A DNA stretch of 6,875 nt from Methanomassiliicoccaceae archaeon (GCA_009786295.1 WQTN01000090.1:1-6875); one strand, 5' to 3'. Shown: positions 1 through 6,100, numbered from the stretch's first letter. A program made the numbers and translations. The notes: generated from the sequence alone by a model not told the origin.

Positions 1-2
1 TG

Positions 3-74
3 GATACAAGAGAATGCCGTACCATGTGCATAGAATGCACCTGTTGCGACCTTGTGCCGTTCAGAGATCTTTAA
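3..74 (+). CDS. possible 3' end of a Cys-rich protein (partial, 5' end outside window)
   Basis: One forward frame is open from the window edge to a TAA at 72-74. It encodes a short tail with five cysteines in a tight cluster (spacing C-x3-C-x2-C-x1-C-C), ending in DLVPFRDL. Clustered cysteines suggest a metal-binding tail, but 23 codons are too few to assign a family. The other two forward frames also reach a stop, one at 31-33 and one further on, so openness alone is weak evidence. It could equally be non-coding. Seen: the open frame and the cysteines. Inferred: that it is a gene end. Confidence 0.22.
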   Translation, partial: DTRECRTMCIECTCCDLVPFRDL

Positions 75-127
75 CTTTCTGAACAAGATGGATTACTAAT
101 GATGATATTCCGGCAACGGAAAGATCT

Positions 128-143
128 GTGCGACGTGTCGCAC
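128..143. promoter_or_regulatory. perfect 7-bp dyad upstream of the DUF1016 gene, candidate operator
   Basis: GTGCGAC and GTCGCAC form a perfect 7-bp inverted repeat around a 2-bp GT centre, 84 bp before the preferred ATG at 227. A related half-site, TGTTGCGAC, lies at 42-50. The GCGAC/GTCGC core is shared with the palindromes inside the gene at 443-467 and 551-575. The in-frame GTG at 128 is the first base of this dyad, which argues that 128-226 is control DNA and not an N-terminal extension. An operator role is inferred. Confidence 0.4.
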
Positions 144-226
144 TAATTTGTCCCCTCCTCCTCAAAGGACTACTTACTAACTGTAGTCTGTGTGATTTAT
201 GGAGTAAAATAAGGCACGACAAGGTA

Positions 227-1339
227 ATGTCAAAACACAATGAGAAGAAAGAAATTTCAGTGCAGGAAAACTTTTATGAGAATGAGGGCCATCTTTTTGA
301 ACACGTTGCAAAAATCATTGAGGTCAGAAAACAGCGCGCAGGCTCTTTTGCTAATAGTGAAGTTACAATGATGTACTGGGAGATCGGCAGATGCCTTGGA
401 TCTGTTCTGCTCGGTAACGGACGTGCAAAGTATGGCGAAAAGATTGTCGCGACACTGTCGCAACAATTGGTTGAAAAGTATGGGAACAGTTTTGAACGCA
501 CAAAGATGGCAAAAATGATAAAATTTGCTGAACTTTTTCCAGATCCTCAGATTGTCGCGACACTGTCGCGACAATTGAGTTGGTCTCATTTTATTGAGAT
601 GCTACCACTTAAAAATGAGGAAGCAAGGATGTATTATGCAAGGGATGCGGCAGAACGGAACTTAGGAATCCGCGACCTGCGGAAGCAGATATCCAGAAAG
701 GCTTATGAAAGGCGTGAGATTGCCAACTCTCAGCTGACAGAGGGCTCTGTGGTCCCGTTCAATATATTCAAGGATCCATATCTTCTTGATACTTTAGGAC
801 TGAAGGATAACTTTCTAGAAGCCGATTTGGAAAAGGCGATACTCAGTGAGCTTGAGGCATTCATACTCGAATTCGGTCATGGGTTTACATTTGTCGAACG
901 CCAGAAGCGCATGGTCTTGGATGATGAAGATTACACTCTTGATTTGTTGTTTTACCACCGTATTCTGAAAAGGTTAGTAGCAGTTGAACTGAAGATGGGA
1001 AAGTTCATTCCACAATATAAAGGGCAGATGGAATTCTATCTGAAGTGGCTGAACAAATTCGAGCGTCATGAAGGCGAGAACGAACCAATTGGACTGATAC
1101 TATGCACAAAGGCTAGCCGTAGTCAGGTCGAGCTGCTGGAAATGGACCGGTCAGGAATCGCTGTTGTGGAATATTGGATAGAGTTGCCACCAAAAGCGTT
1201 GCTTGAAGAAAAGATAAAATCGATTCTCAGCGATGCGCAGGAGCGGCTTGAGCGTCGTAAACTGCTGCCAAACAGAGGAACAGAAAAACTTATTGACTAT
1301 TTCTACGAGCCTGAAGATGAGGGGGCAGAGGAGAAATGA
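227..1339 (+). CDS. YhcG/DUF1016-family PD-(D/E)xK nuclease domain protein
   Basis: This is a 370-residue protein in two parts. The N-terminal half is the DUF1016 winged-helix domain. It contains the family signatures MMYWEIGR, IVATLSQQL followed by YG, and IVATLSRQLSWSHF, with the last two spaced exactly 36 codons apart. The C-terminal half is a PD-(D/E)xK nuclease fold with GHGFTFVERQKR, then the putative catalytic Asp239 in YTLDLLF, the E254-L-K256 motif in VAVELKMG, and the helix QYKGQMEFYL. The core looks intact, so the enzyme may be active. Family members are predicted DNA nucleases found in accessory and defence-like loci; the substrate is unknown. The frame stays open upstream to a GTG at 128. 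I chose the ATG at 227 because it gives the usual family length (about 370) and because 128 falls in a dyad. AAGG at 221-224 is too close to be a good Shine-Dalgarno site. No methylase or specificity subunit is visible nearby. The gene converges on the thiolase gene. Confidence 0.9.
   Translation: MSKHNEKKEISVQENFYENEGHLFEHVAKIIEVRKQRAGSFANSEVTMMYWEIGRCLGSVLLGNGRAKYGEKIVATLSQQLVEKYGNSFERTKMAKMIKFAELFPDPQIVATLSRQLSWSHFIEMLPLKNEEARMYYARDAAERNLGIRDLRKQISRKAYERREIANSQLTEGSVVPFNIFKDPYLLDTLGLKDNFLEADLEKAILSELEAFILEFGHGFTFVERQKRMVLDDEDYTLDLLFYHRILKRLVAVELKMGKFIPQYKGQMEFYLKWLNKFERHEGENEPIGLILCTKASRSQVELLEMDRSGIAVVEYWIELPPKALLEEKIKSILSDAQERLERRKLLPNRGTEKLIDYFYEPEDEGAEEK
443..467. repeat. intragenic palindrome 1 in the DUF1016 gene
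   Basis: ATTGTCGCGACA (443-454) is followed by one C and then TGTCGCAACAAT (456-467), an inverted repeat matching at 11 of 12 positions (mismatch at 462). The left arm contains TGTCGCGACA, itself a perfect palindrome. The sequence encodes IVATLSQQ in the winged-helix domain. It is almost identical to the unit at 551-575, 108 bp (36 codons) downstream. Whether it has a DNA-level role is unknown; the amino acids are conserved in the family, which may explain it in part. Confidence 0.8.
551..575. repeat. intragenic palindrome 2 in the DUF1016 gene
   Basis: ATTGTCGCGACA (551-562), one C, then TGTCGCGACAAT (564-575) form a perfect 12-bp inverted repeat with a 1-bp centre. Each arm contains the smaller palindrome TGTCGCGACA. 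It encodes IVATLSRQ just before the LSWSHF motif. The codons used (GTC GCG ACA CTG TCG CGA CAA) are the choice that makes the DNA fully symmetric, while most of this gene uses A/T-ending codons. This copy is the perfect version of the unit at 443-467. Confidence 0.85.
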
Positions 1340-1349
1340 GGGGCTAAGT

Positions 1350-2270
1350 TCAGAGACCTTTGATCCTTTTTTCAAGGGACGACCGAAGCTCGCACGCTTT
1401 GCATCTCTCTCCGAGAGTAGGCTCGCCGCAGGAACACAACCGCAGACCGGACGGCGGAAAATGTTCCGCAAGCATTGGTTTCAGCGTGTCATATGATGCC
1501 AAGATGCTGAACTTTGATCCCGGCGATCTGTCTTCCAGCTGGTCCACGACATCCCTGTACTGGTTCCTCAGTGCCTCCATGTAATAGGGACATTCTCCGT
1601 CCCAGAAAGGTATCCCGGCAACGATCGCATAGAGGAGAGACTCTTTTTCGGGTATCAGCCTCAGAGGATGGAATCTGGGGATAAGTCCGGGCTGTATCTT
1701 TGTATGGGGCCCCAGTCTTGCGAGGCGTTCCACATCCCCCCTGACGAAATTCATCATTATCGATTGAGCCATATCATCCAGGTTGTGCCCGGTGGCCAGA
1801 TATTTTGCTCCTATTTCGCGGGCTTGGTCGTTCATAAGTTTTCTTCTGAAGACCCCGCAGTATGTGCATGGGCTGTTCTCTCCCGAAACAGAAGCGATCC
1901 TGTCCATTTCCATGTCCATCTCTGAGAAGGACCTGACGCAGGAAGCGATGCCGCGTTCTTTGCAGAAATCCCTTACGATATCTAAGCTAGGAGGTCTGTA
2001 TCCTTTGATTCCCTCATCGATGGATATGGCGCAAAGGGAGATGTCCTTTCTCTCCCCGAACACTGTGTCGAGGATATGCAGGGTCACCATGCTGTCCTTT
2101 CCGCCGGATACCGCTACCGCGATCGTATCTCCCGGATGAACATCGATCTGTTTGCGTATCTCTTTCTTTACTCTTTTCTCAACGTATGTCCTGAAGTGCT
2201 CAGCGCACAGGTGCGACCCGTTGTATCTTATCAGGGTGACTGCTTCGCTGGAACATTGGTCGCACCTCAT
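1350..2270 (-). CDS. ncsA: tRNA 2-thiouridine synthetase, Ncs6/NcsA (TtuA/CTU1) family
   Basis: This adenylating sulfurtransferase is predicted to place sulfur on a tRNA uridine, most likely wobble U34 by comparison with Ncs6/CTU1. Residues are counted from the ATG at 2270 (306 aa). An N-terminal zinc site has C3, C6, C22 and H25. The PP-loop SGGKDS at 55-60 binds ATP. CTYCGVFRR supplies C135 and C138, which with C227 (ECPYY) match the three Cys ligands of the family's iron-sulfur cluster. GHNLDD lies at 161-166, and a C-terminal zinc site has C279, C281, C290 and C293. The CGVFRR and MNFVRGD motifs resemble Ncs6/CTU1 more than bacterial TtuA (T54). All ligands are present, so it should be active. 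The frame is open to 2324, and an ATG at 2291 inside the previous gene is possible. I chose 2270 because it gives the MRCDQC start usual for the family and lies 4 bp after the stop of the Orc1/Cdc6 gene. No strong Shine-Dalgarno site is seen, so translational coupling is likely. Confidence 0.92.
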   Translation of the reverse strand: MRCDQCSSEAVTLIRYNGSHLCAEHFRTYVEKRVKKEIRKQIDVHPGDTIAVAVSGGKDSMVTLHILDTVFGERKDISLCAISIDEGIKGYRPPSLDIVRDFCKERGIASCVRSFSEMDMEMDRIASVSGENSPCTYCGVFRRKLMNDQAREIGAKYLATGHNLDDMAQSIMMNFVRGDVERLARLGPHTKIQPGLIPRFHPLRLIPEKESLLYAIVAGIPFWDGECPYYMEALRNQYRDVVDQLEDRSPGSKFSILASYDTLKPMLAEHFPPSGLRLCSCGEPTLGERCKACELRSSLEKRIKGL

Positions 2271-2274
2271 CTTA

Positions 2275-3459
2275 TCAGAGCTCGAACTCATCGTCTGAAA
2301 CGGGGGACTCCAATAAATATTCAAGCTTTTTAGCCAGCTCTTTTGGAGGGATGTCTGGTATCGAGATGTATGTGACCCTTCCTCCGTCGGTCTCGCTCTT
2401 TACCACCGTATCCAAAAGATTCATTTTTTCCATATCCTGAACATATGTCCAGAACTGGGTGTGTTTCCTCGCGGTCTGTCCGTACTCTTCGCAAACGACC
2501 TCATATGTCTTCTCCACCCGAGTGATGCTTACGTACGGCTCCCCTTTGATGGCGCGGGCTATGGCCAGAAGAGCGATCTTCCTTTTCATGTCCAAAGCTG
2601 CAAGCTTGCTTTCCGACACATTGCTATAGATCAGCGCGTTCGCCGACCTGACATCATCCGCTGTCAGCTTGCCGTCTTCTTTTTCCTCCGCAATGGCCGC
2701 GGCCTTCTCAAGCATCTCTATCACCAAGCGCGCATCGCCATATTCTTTCCCGATGTCCGCCAAAAGATCGGCGACATCAACATCCATGGTGCCGGGCATC
2801 AAAGCTTCATCAGCCCTTGCCAATACTATGTCCTTCAGTTCATTCTTTGAGTATTTATCGAATTTTATTGCATTTGCTCTCTTGAAACTTGACATCGACG
2901 CATTATCAAGCATCTCTGATACAGGCTCCTGCGAGATCATTATCATGGAGATGGAGGAGCCGCCCCGCATATCCTCGGTGAACCTCGACATCTGGTATAT
3001 CAGGTCGCTGTTGTTGTTCTTCAGGAGCACATCCACTTCGTCCAATACGAGGATCAGCGGCCTGGACCTGGATTCCACATGCTTTTTGAGAGATCTCAGC
3101 ATCTCGTCTACAGAGAATCCCCTGTCCGGAAAACCCGGATCGAAAGTACGTATGATCTGGAGAAGCACTCCGTGCGCTGTGTTCCTTATTCTGCAGTTGA
3201 TGAAGATATGATCCATCATTTTACCGTTGCTGGCACAATATTTCAGCACATCTTCGCAGAACCTCTTTGCGGTAACCGTCTTACCTGTCCCGACGCTTCC
3301 GATCAGGAACGCTGAGCATGAGACTCCGTTTGTCACCATCGGTCTGAAAAGCATTTCCAAACGGTGCATCTGATCTTCCCTGTGGACCAGTTTTGCGGGG
3401 ACGTAGTCGAATGACAGTTTCTTAACGTCCTTGATTATCGCAGAGGATCTTTCGAACAT
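2275..3459 (-). CDS. cdc6: Orc1/Cdc6-type replication initiator, AAA+ ATPase
   Basis: This 394-residue protein is of the archaeal Orc1/Cdc6 family, which binds origin DNA and loads the MCM helicase. Residues are counted from the ATG at 3459. The order is: N-terminal helix region with LVHRED (24-29), Walker A GSVGTGKT (54-61), Walker B LILVLDEVD with D140 and E141, sensor 1 around S176 (MIMISQEP), sensor 2 R244 in YGDARL, and a C-terminal winged-helix domain (about 290-370). All ATPase motifs are intact. The frame is open to 3534, but that would overlap the upstream gene by 73 bp. The ATG at 3459 lies 2 bp after the upstream stop, has AGGA 7 nt before it, and gives MFERSS, so it is preferred. 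It is the middle gene of the operon. No clear origin recognition box is seen in the intergenic DNA of this window, so an adjacent origin is not supported. It could be a secondary Orc1/Cdc6 paralogue and not the main initiator. Confidence 0.93.
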   Translation of the reverse strand: MFERSSAIIKDVKKLSFDYVPAKLVHREDQMHRLEMLFRPMVTNGVSCSAFLIGSVGTGKTVTAKRFCEDVLKYCASNGKMMDHIFINCRIRNTAHGVLLQIIRTFDPGFPDRGFSVDEMLRSLKKHVESRSRPLILVLDEVDVLLKNNNSDLIYQMSRFTEDMRGGSSISMIMISQEPVSEMLDNASMSSFKRANAIKFDKYSKNELKDIVLARADEALMPGTMDVDVADLLADIGKEYGDARLVIEMLEKAAAIAEEKEDGKLTADDVRSANALIYSNVSESKLAALDMKRKIALLAIARAIKGEPYVSITRVEKTYEVVCEEYGQTARKHTQFWTYVQDMEKMNLLDTVVKSETDGGRVTYISIPDIPPKELAKKLEYLLESPVSDDEFEL

Positions 3460-3461
3460 CG

Positions 3462-4424
3462 TCAATTCCTGCTGAACCTCATGAATCCTGAGCATCCGAA
3501 CACTTCGATGCCCTTCTTCTCCCACACATCGCATATCCTGTTGATCCCCAGAGAATCAGATGCCATATGTCCGGAGATGATCATGTTGATGTGGTGTTTC
3601 TTCGCCTCTTCCAGATGGGTTTCCGGGAAGTGCATTCCGATGACGGTCCCGACTCCCGCAGCGGCAAGTTTCTCGTAGATCTCTTTCGGGCCGGATGTCC
3701 CGCCGGTCATCTTTGATATTATCTTCCCGCAGCGGCTCTTTCTGCCGCCAGACATGATCTTCGGCGGGTCGTTGTATCTCGAGGCCTGCTGGAACTCGGG
3801 TTCTTTCATCAGCACATCGATCACATCCTCAAGATATTTCGGCTGGCTCTTTTCAAAAAGATCTTCAAGATAAAGCTGCACCATGTTGTCGGCCGGAGAA
3901 TGTATGTTGAACATAAGCATGTTCATCAGCCTTGCTGCATCAACGGATTGGTTGTAATTGGAGCCCAGAACATTCCTTGACACCTCATCCATCCTTGTCT
4001 TTATGAGGCCTTCCGTGATGTTTATCGGTATCCCTACATCGTGGAACATATCGGTCTGCATCCACATGACCTCCGGGAAAGGCGTTTTCGATACGCCGAC
4101 GGGATGGTGGGCGACAACAGCCGAGATCTTCTGCCCTTTTTCTTTAAGGCGGTCCGCAAGCATGATCTCTCCGGTCCCGATGTCGATGCCCCACATGAAC
4201 CTCTCTGCCTCCGTTTCCTTCGCAAGGTCCTCTCCCCAGGAGAGTCTGGAGTCGGCATAAGGGTTCCAGAGCTTTTCTTTATCGAAGTATGCTTTCTTAT
4301 CGTCCGGAAGCTTCTCATACTCTTCTTTGGCGTTCTTGAGGGCAAGATCAATCTCCTCTTTCGGTCGGGGGTCGTTCTTGATACCTGTCTCTATCGCCAG
4401 TTTGTAGGCATCATAGACTTTCAT
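3462..4424 (-). CDS. Nif3/DUF34-like dinuclear-metal protein
   Basis: This 320-residue protein resembles the Nif3 (NGG1p-interacting factor 3, DUF34) superfamily, cytosolic hexameric dinuclear-metal proteins of uncertain reaction. Visible metal-site motifs match the family in order: AHHPVG (H106, H107), IHSPADN (H175, D179; compare HTxxD) and a C-terminal GHMASD (H286, D290; compare GHFATE). The last ligand is Asp where Glu is usual, a conservative change. The protein is longer than the common form of about 250 residues, with roughly 95 extra residues before the HHP motif that are rich in Lys, Glu and Asp. It also has a basic glycine-rich stretch around 225-245. It is the first gene of the operon, ending 2 bp before the Orc1/Cdc6 start. 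No Shine-Dalgarno site precedes the ATG, and a TATA-like box sits about 27 bp upstream, so the transcript may be leaderless. The family call is fairly firm; the reaction is unknown. Confidence 0.75.
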   Translation of the reverse strand: MKVYDAYKLAIETGIKNDPRPKEEIDLALKNAKEEYEKLPDDKKAYFDKEKLWNPYADSRLSWGEDLAKETEAERFMWGIDIGTGEIMLADRLKEKGQKISAVVAHHPVGVSKTPFPEVMWMQTDMFHDVGIPINITEGLIKTRMDEVSRNVLGSNYNQSVDAARLMNMLMFNIHSPADNMVQLYLEDLFEKSQPKYLEDVIDVLMKEPEFQQASRYNDPPKIMSGGRKSRCGKIISKMTGGTSGPKEIYEKLAAAGVGTVIGMHFPETHLEEAKKHHINMIISGHMASDSLGINRICDVWEKKGIEVFGCSGFMRFSRN

Positions 4425-4446
4425 ATGCTCTTGGGTAGGATGTGCG

Positions 4447-4456
4447 TTATAATTAA
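4447..4456 (-). promoter_or_regulatory. TATA-like box for the Nif3-cdc6-ncsA operon
   Basis: Read on the minus strand this is TTAATTATAA, centred about 27 bp before the ATG at 4424. Archaeal TATA boxes lie about 25-30 bp before the transcription start, so transcription would begin at or near the ATG and give a leaderless mRNA. This agrees with the lack of a Shine-Dalgarno site. A 6-bp inverted repeat (GCCTTC at 4493-4498, GAAGGC at 4512-4517) lies further upstream and may be chance. Confidence 0.55.
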
Positions 4457-4547
4457 TCTTATCAGAAACCGTATGCTTCTTTAGATAAGCAAGCCTTCAG
4501 ATTGAAATATGGAAGGCCTATCACAACAGGAGAAAGAGACGTTTAGG

Positions 4548-4557
4548 TTTATATATT
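4548..4557 (+). promoter_or_regulatory. TATA-like box upstream of the DUF4143 ATPase gene
   Basis: TTTATATATT is centred about 52 bp before the ATG at 4605, predicting a start near 4579 and a leader of about 26 nt. A second candidate, TATAAATTA at 4577-4585, would place the start at the ATG itself (leaderless). GGTG at 4596-4599, 5 nt before the ATG, is a weak Shine-Dalgarno match that favours the first. Either choice overlaps or abuts the inverted repeat at 4560-4586. Confidence 0.5.
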
Positions 4558-4559
4558 GG

Positions 4560-4586
4560 CTAATTTATACTTGTACTATAAATTAG
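4560..4586. promoter_or_regulatory. inverted repeat in the ATPase promoter, candidate operator
   Basis: CTAATTTATA (4560-4569) and TATAAATTAG (4577-4586) are a perfect 10-bp inverted repeat around a 7-bp spacer. It sits directly downstream of one TATA box, contains a second, and covers the predicted start. A dimeric repressor bound here would block transcription. Formation of an RNA hairpin is less likely because transcription probably begins inside it. The symmetry is seen; the operator role is inferred. Confidence 0.5.
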
Positions 4587-4604
4587 TCGCAACATGGTGT
4601 TTGT

Positions 4605-5864
4605 ATGGAATACATCAGGAGAGCCATTGAACCAATACTGGAAAAAAGCGGACAGACCTTCAAATCTGTTCTGGTCACAGGCCCGCGTCAGGTCGGTAAA
4701 AGTACGATAATTGAAGAAACCTTCAAAGGAATCCCGCAAATAACATTCGACGATAAGTTCCAGCTTAAAGCCGCTCTGTCGGATCCGATCATGTTCATGA
4801 GAGACAATCCTCCTCCGATAATATTGGACGAGGTCCAATATGCACCTGAGCTTTTTCCGGAGATGAAAAGGATATGCGACCGAGGAAAGGAATATGGTAG
4901 ATATTTCCTATCCGGCAGCCAGCAATATGATCTTATGGAGAATGTGGTCGAAAGCCTTTCCGGCAGAGTGGCGATACACGAGCTTCAGGGATTATCCATG
5001 CGTGAGATCAAGACAATAGATTTCAACAGACATTTTGTTCCCAGCGAAGAATATCTCTCGGAAAGGAAAAATCATCTTACAGGATATGATGATATTTGGC
5101 AGCGCATCCACCGCGGCTTTAATCCGGAATTACAACTCAAAGAAAAAGAGTGGCAAACGTATTGGTCGAGCTATGTTCAGACGTACATAGAACGTGATGT
5201 AAGCCGCATGATAAACGTAAAGGACAAAATGTCCTTCATAACCTTCATGACCGCAATAGCGGCCAGGACCGGACAGATGCTGAACTATTCCTCTGTTGCG
5301 GACGAGGTTGGAAAAACTTCGGCCACAATAAAGGAATGGGTCTCCATATTGCAGGCGTCCGGGCTTGTCTACTTATTGCAGCCTTATAGTTCATCGGCGC
5401 TGAACCGTGCAATAAAGACTCCCAAAATCTATTTCCGCGATACGGGGCTTGCGTGCTATCTGACGCGGTGGCTAACACCGGAGACGCTCCGCGCGAGCGC
5501 GATGAACGGAAGCATGTTCGAGACATTTGTCATAAGCGAGATCCTGAAATCTTTCTCGAACGCAGGGATGGATCCAAGATTCAGTGTGTTCTATTACAGG
5601 GGAAAAGACAAAAGACGCAGCAGTCGGGACGGAATGAGGGAAGTCTCTGAAAGCGAGATAGGCCTCATCATCCATGAGAACGGAATACTGTATCCGATCG
5701 AGATAAAAATGAGCGCAAGCCCAGATGCGTCAATGGCAAGCGCATTCAATGTTCTCGACCTGGATAAAACAAAGATCCGCGGAAAAGGCTCCATAATATG
5801 CCTCTGCGAGAAGCTCACTCATCTGAGGGAAAATCTGGTTGCTGTTCCAATAGAGTACATCTGA
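4605..5864 (+). CDS. AAA-type ATPase with DUF4143 and degenerate PD-(D/E)xK C-terminus
   Basis: This 419-residue protein belongs to the common archaeal/bacterial ATP-binding family with a DUF4143 domain, of unknown biological function. The N-terminal ATPase shows Walker A GPRQVGKST (26-34), Walker B IILDEVQ (72-78), sensor-like LSGSQQ (102-107) and SLSGR (117-121). The DUF4143 part runs from about 185 to 320, with YVQTYIERDV, a winged-helix-like segment (YSSVADEVGKTSATIKEW), IYFRDTGLACYL and FETFVISEI. The C-terminus has the usual nuclease-like strand pair ending in YPIEIK (E366, K368). The preceding motif reads EIGLII, with Gly353 (GGC) where the family has Asp, and a charged insert of about 13 residues precedes it. 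A nuclease activity, if the family has one, is probably lost here; ATPase motifs are intact. The ATG at 4605 is followed at once by the family's usual start (YIRR). It is a single gene, divergent from the operon, probably autoregulated or repressed through the dyad upstream. Confidence 0.9.
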   Translation: MEYIRRAIEPILEKSGQTFKSVLVTGPRQVGKSTIIEETFKGIPQITFDDKFQLKAALSDPIMFMRDNPPPIILDEVQYAPELFPEMKRICDRGKEYGRYFLSGSQQYDLMENVVESLSGRVAIHELQGLSMREIKTIDFNRHFVPSEEYLSERKNHLTGYDDIWQRIHRGFNPELQLKEKEWQTYWSSYVQTYIERDVSRMINVKDKMSFITFMTAIAARTGQMLNYSSVADEVGKTSATIKEWVSILQASGLVYLLQPYSSSALNRAIKTPKIYFRDTGLACYLTRWLTPETLRASAMNGSMFETFVISEILKSFSNAGMDPRFSVFYYRGKDKRRSSRDGMREVSESEIGLIIHENGILYPIEIKMSASPDASMASAFNVLDLDKTKIRGKGSIICLCEKLTHLRENLVAVPIEYI

Positions 5865-5897
5865 TTATTTATATCAATCTAAAAAATGATTTATAAA

Positions 5898-5959
5898 TTA
5901 TTTTTTTGTGATTTTATTACAAAACTGATTTACGAATGATTTTTTACTGCATATTTTTT
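5898..5959 (+). terminator. oligo-T termination region after the ATPase gene
   Basis: Three T-runs follow the stop codon: seven T at 5901-5907, six at 5940-5945 and six at 5954-5959, in very AT-rich DNA. Archaeal RNA polymerase stops at T-rich tracts without needing a hairpin, so these fit a terminator. Two 20-bp segments here, starting at 5887 and 5926, match at 17 of 20 positions (39-bp period), each ending in a T-run. Confidence 0.5.
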
Positions 5960-5979
5960 GATAATTAATATGCAGTAAA
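5943..5979. repeat. 13-bp perfect inverted repeat in the AT-rich gap
   Basis: TTTACTGCATATT (5943-5955) and AATATGCAGTAAA (5967-5979) are perfect inverted arms around an 11-bp AT-rich loop. After one mismatch a few further outer bases also pair. It lies 79 bp after the ATPase stop and 121 bp before the DUF5131 start. It may be part of a terminator, a protein-binding site, or a remnant of a mobile end. No flanking target duplication is evident. The remainder of this gap (5980-6100) holds no convincing gene or RNA; only short hairpins are seen, such as TCGG/CCGA at 5993-6006. Confidence 0.7.
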
Positions 5980-6100
5980 TAATTTTTGAGGATCGGTCTG
6001 TGCCGAAGATATTGCCATTTAATGCTGCAATTCCTCCATACTCAAAGTCTCAACTTACTTATTCAACTCAGACCATACTGCACAAAGGAAAGCAGAGAAC

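Noticed and set aside
443..575. CRISPR or tandem-repeat array
   Set aside because: Only two units occur, both in frame and encoding a repeated peptide motif typical of the family, with coding sequence between them.
257..589. Minus-strand reading frames opposite the DUF1016 gene
   Set aside because: They are shadows of the real gene; their CRDN/ATVSRQ-like repeats come from the symmetric palindromes read in other frames.
4425..4604. Replication origin next to the Orc1/Cdc6 operon
   Set aside because: I see no clear origin recognition box (TTCCAGTGGAAAC-type) or repeated G-rich motif here. The cdc6 gene is also second in the operon and does not border the intergenic DNA.
4605..5864. Transposase or insertion sequence
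   Set aside because: Despite nuclease-like motifs, the Walker A/B and DUF4143 blocks are clear, and the inverted repeats at 4560-4586 and 5943-5979 are unrelated in sequence, so they do not form element ends.
5865..6100. tRNA or small RNA gene in the gap
   Set aside because: No T-loop (GTTC-type) motif with a matching acceptor stem was found, and the only hairpins are short apart from the AT-rich one at 5943-5979.
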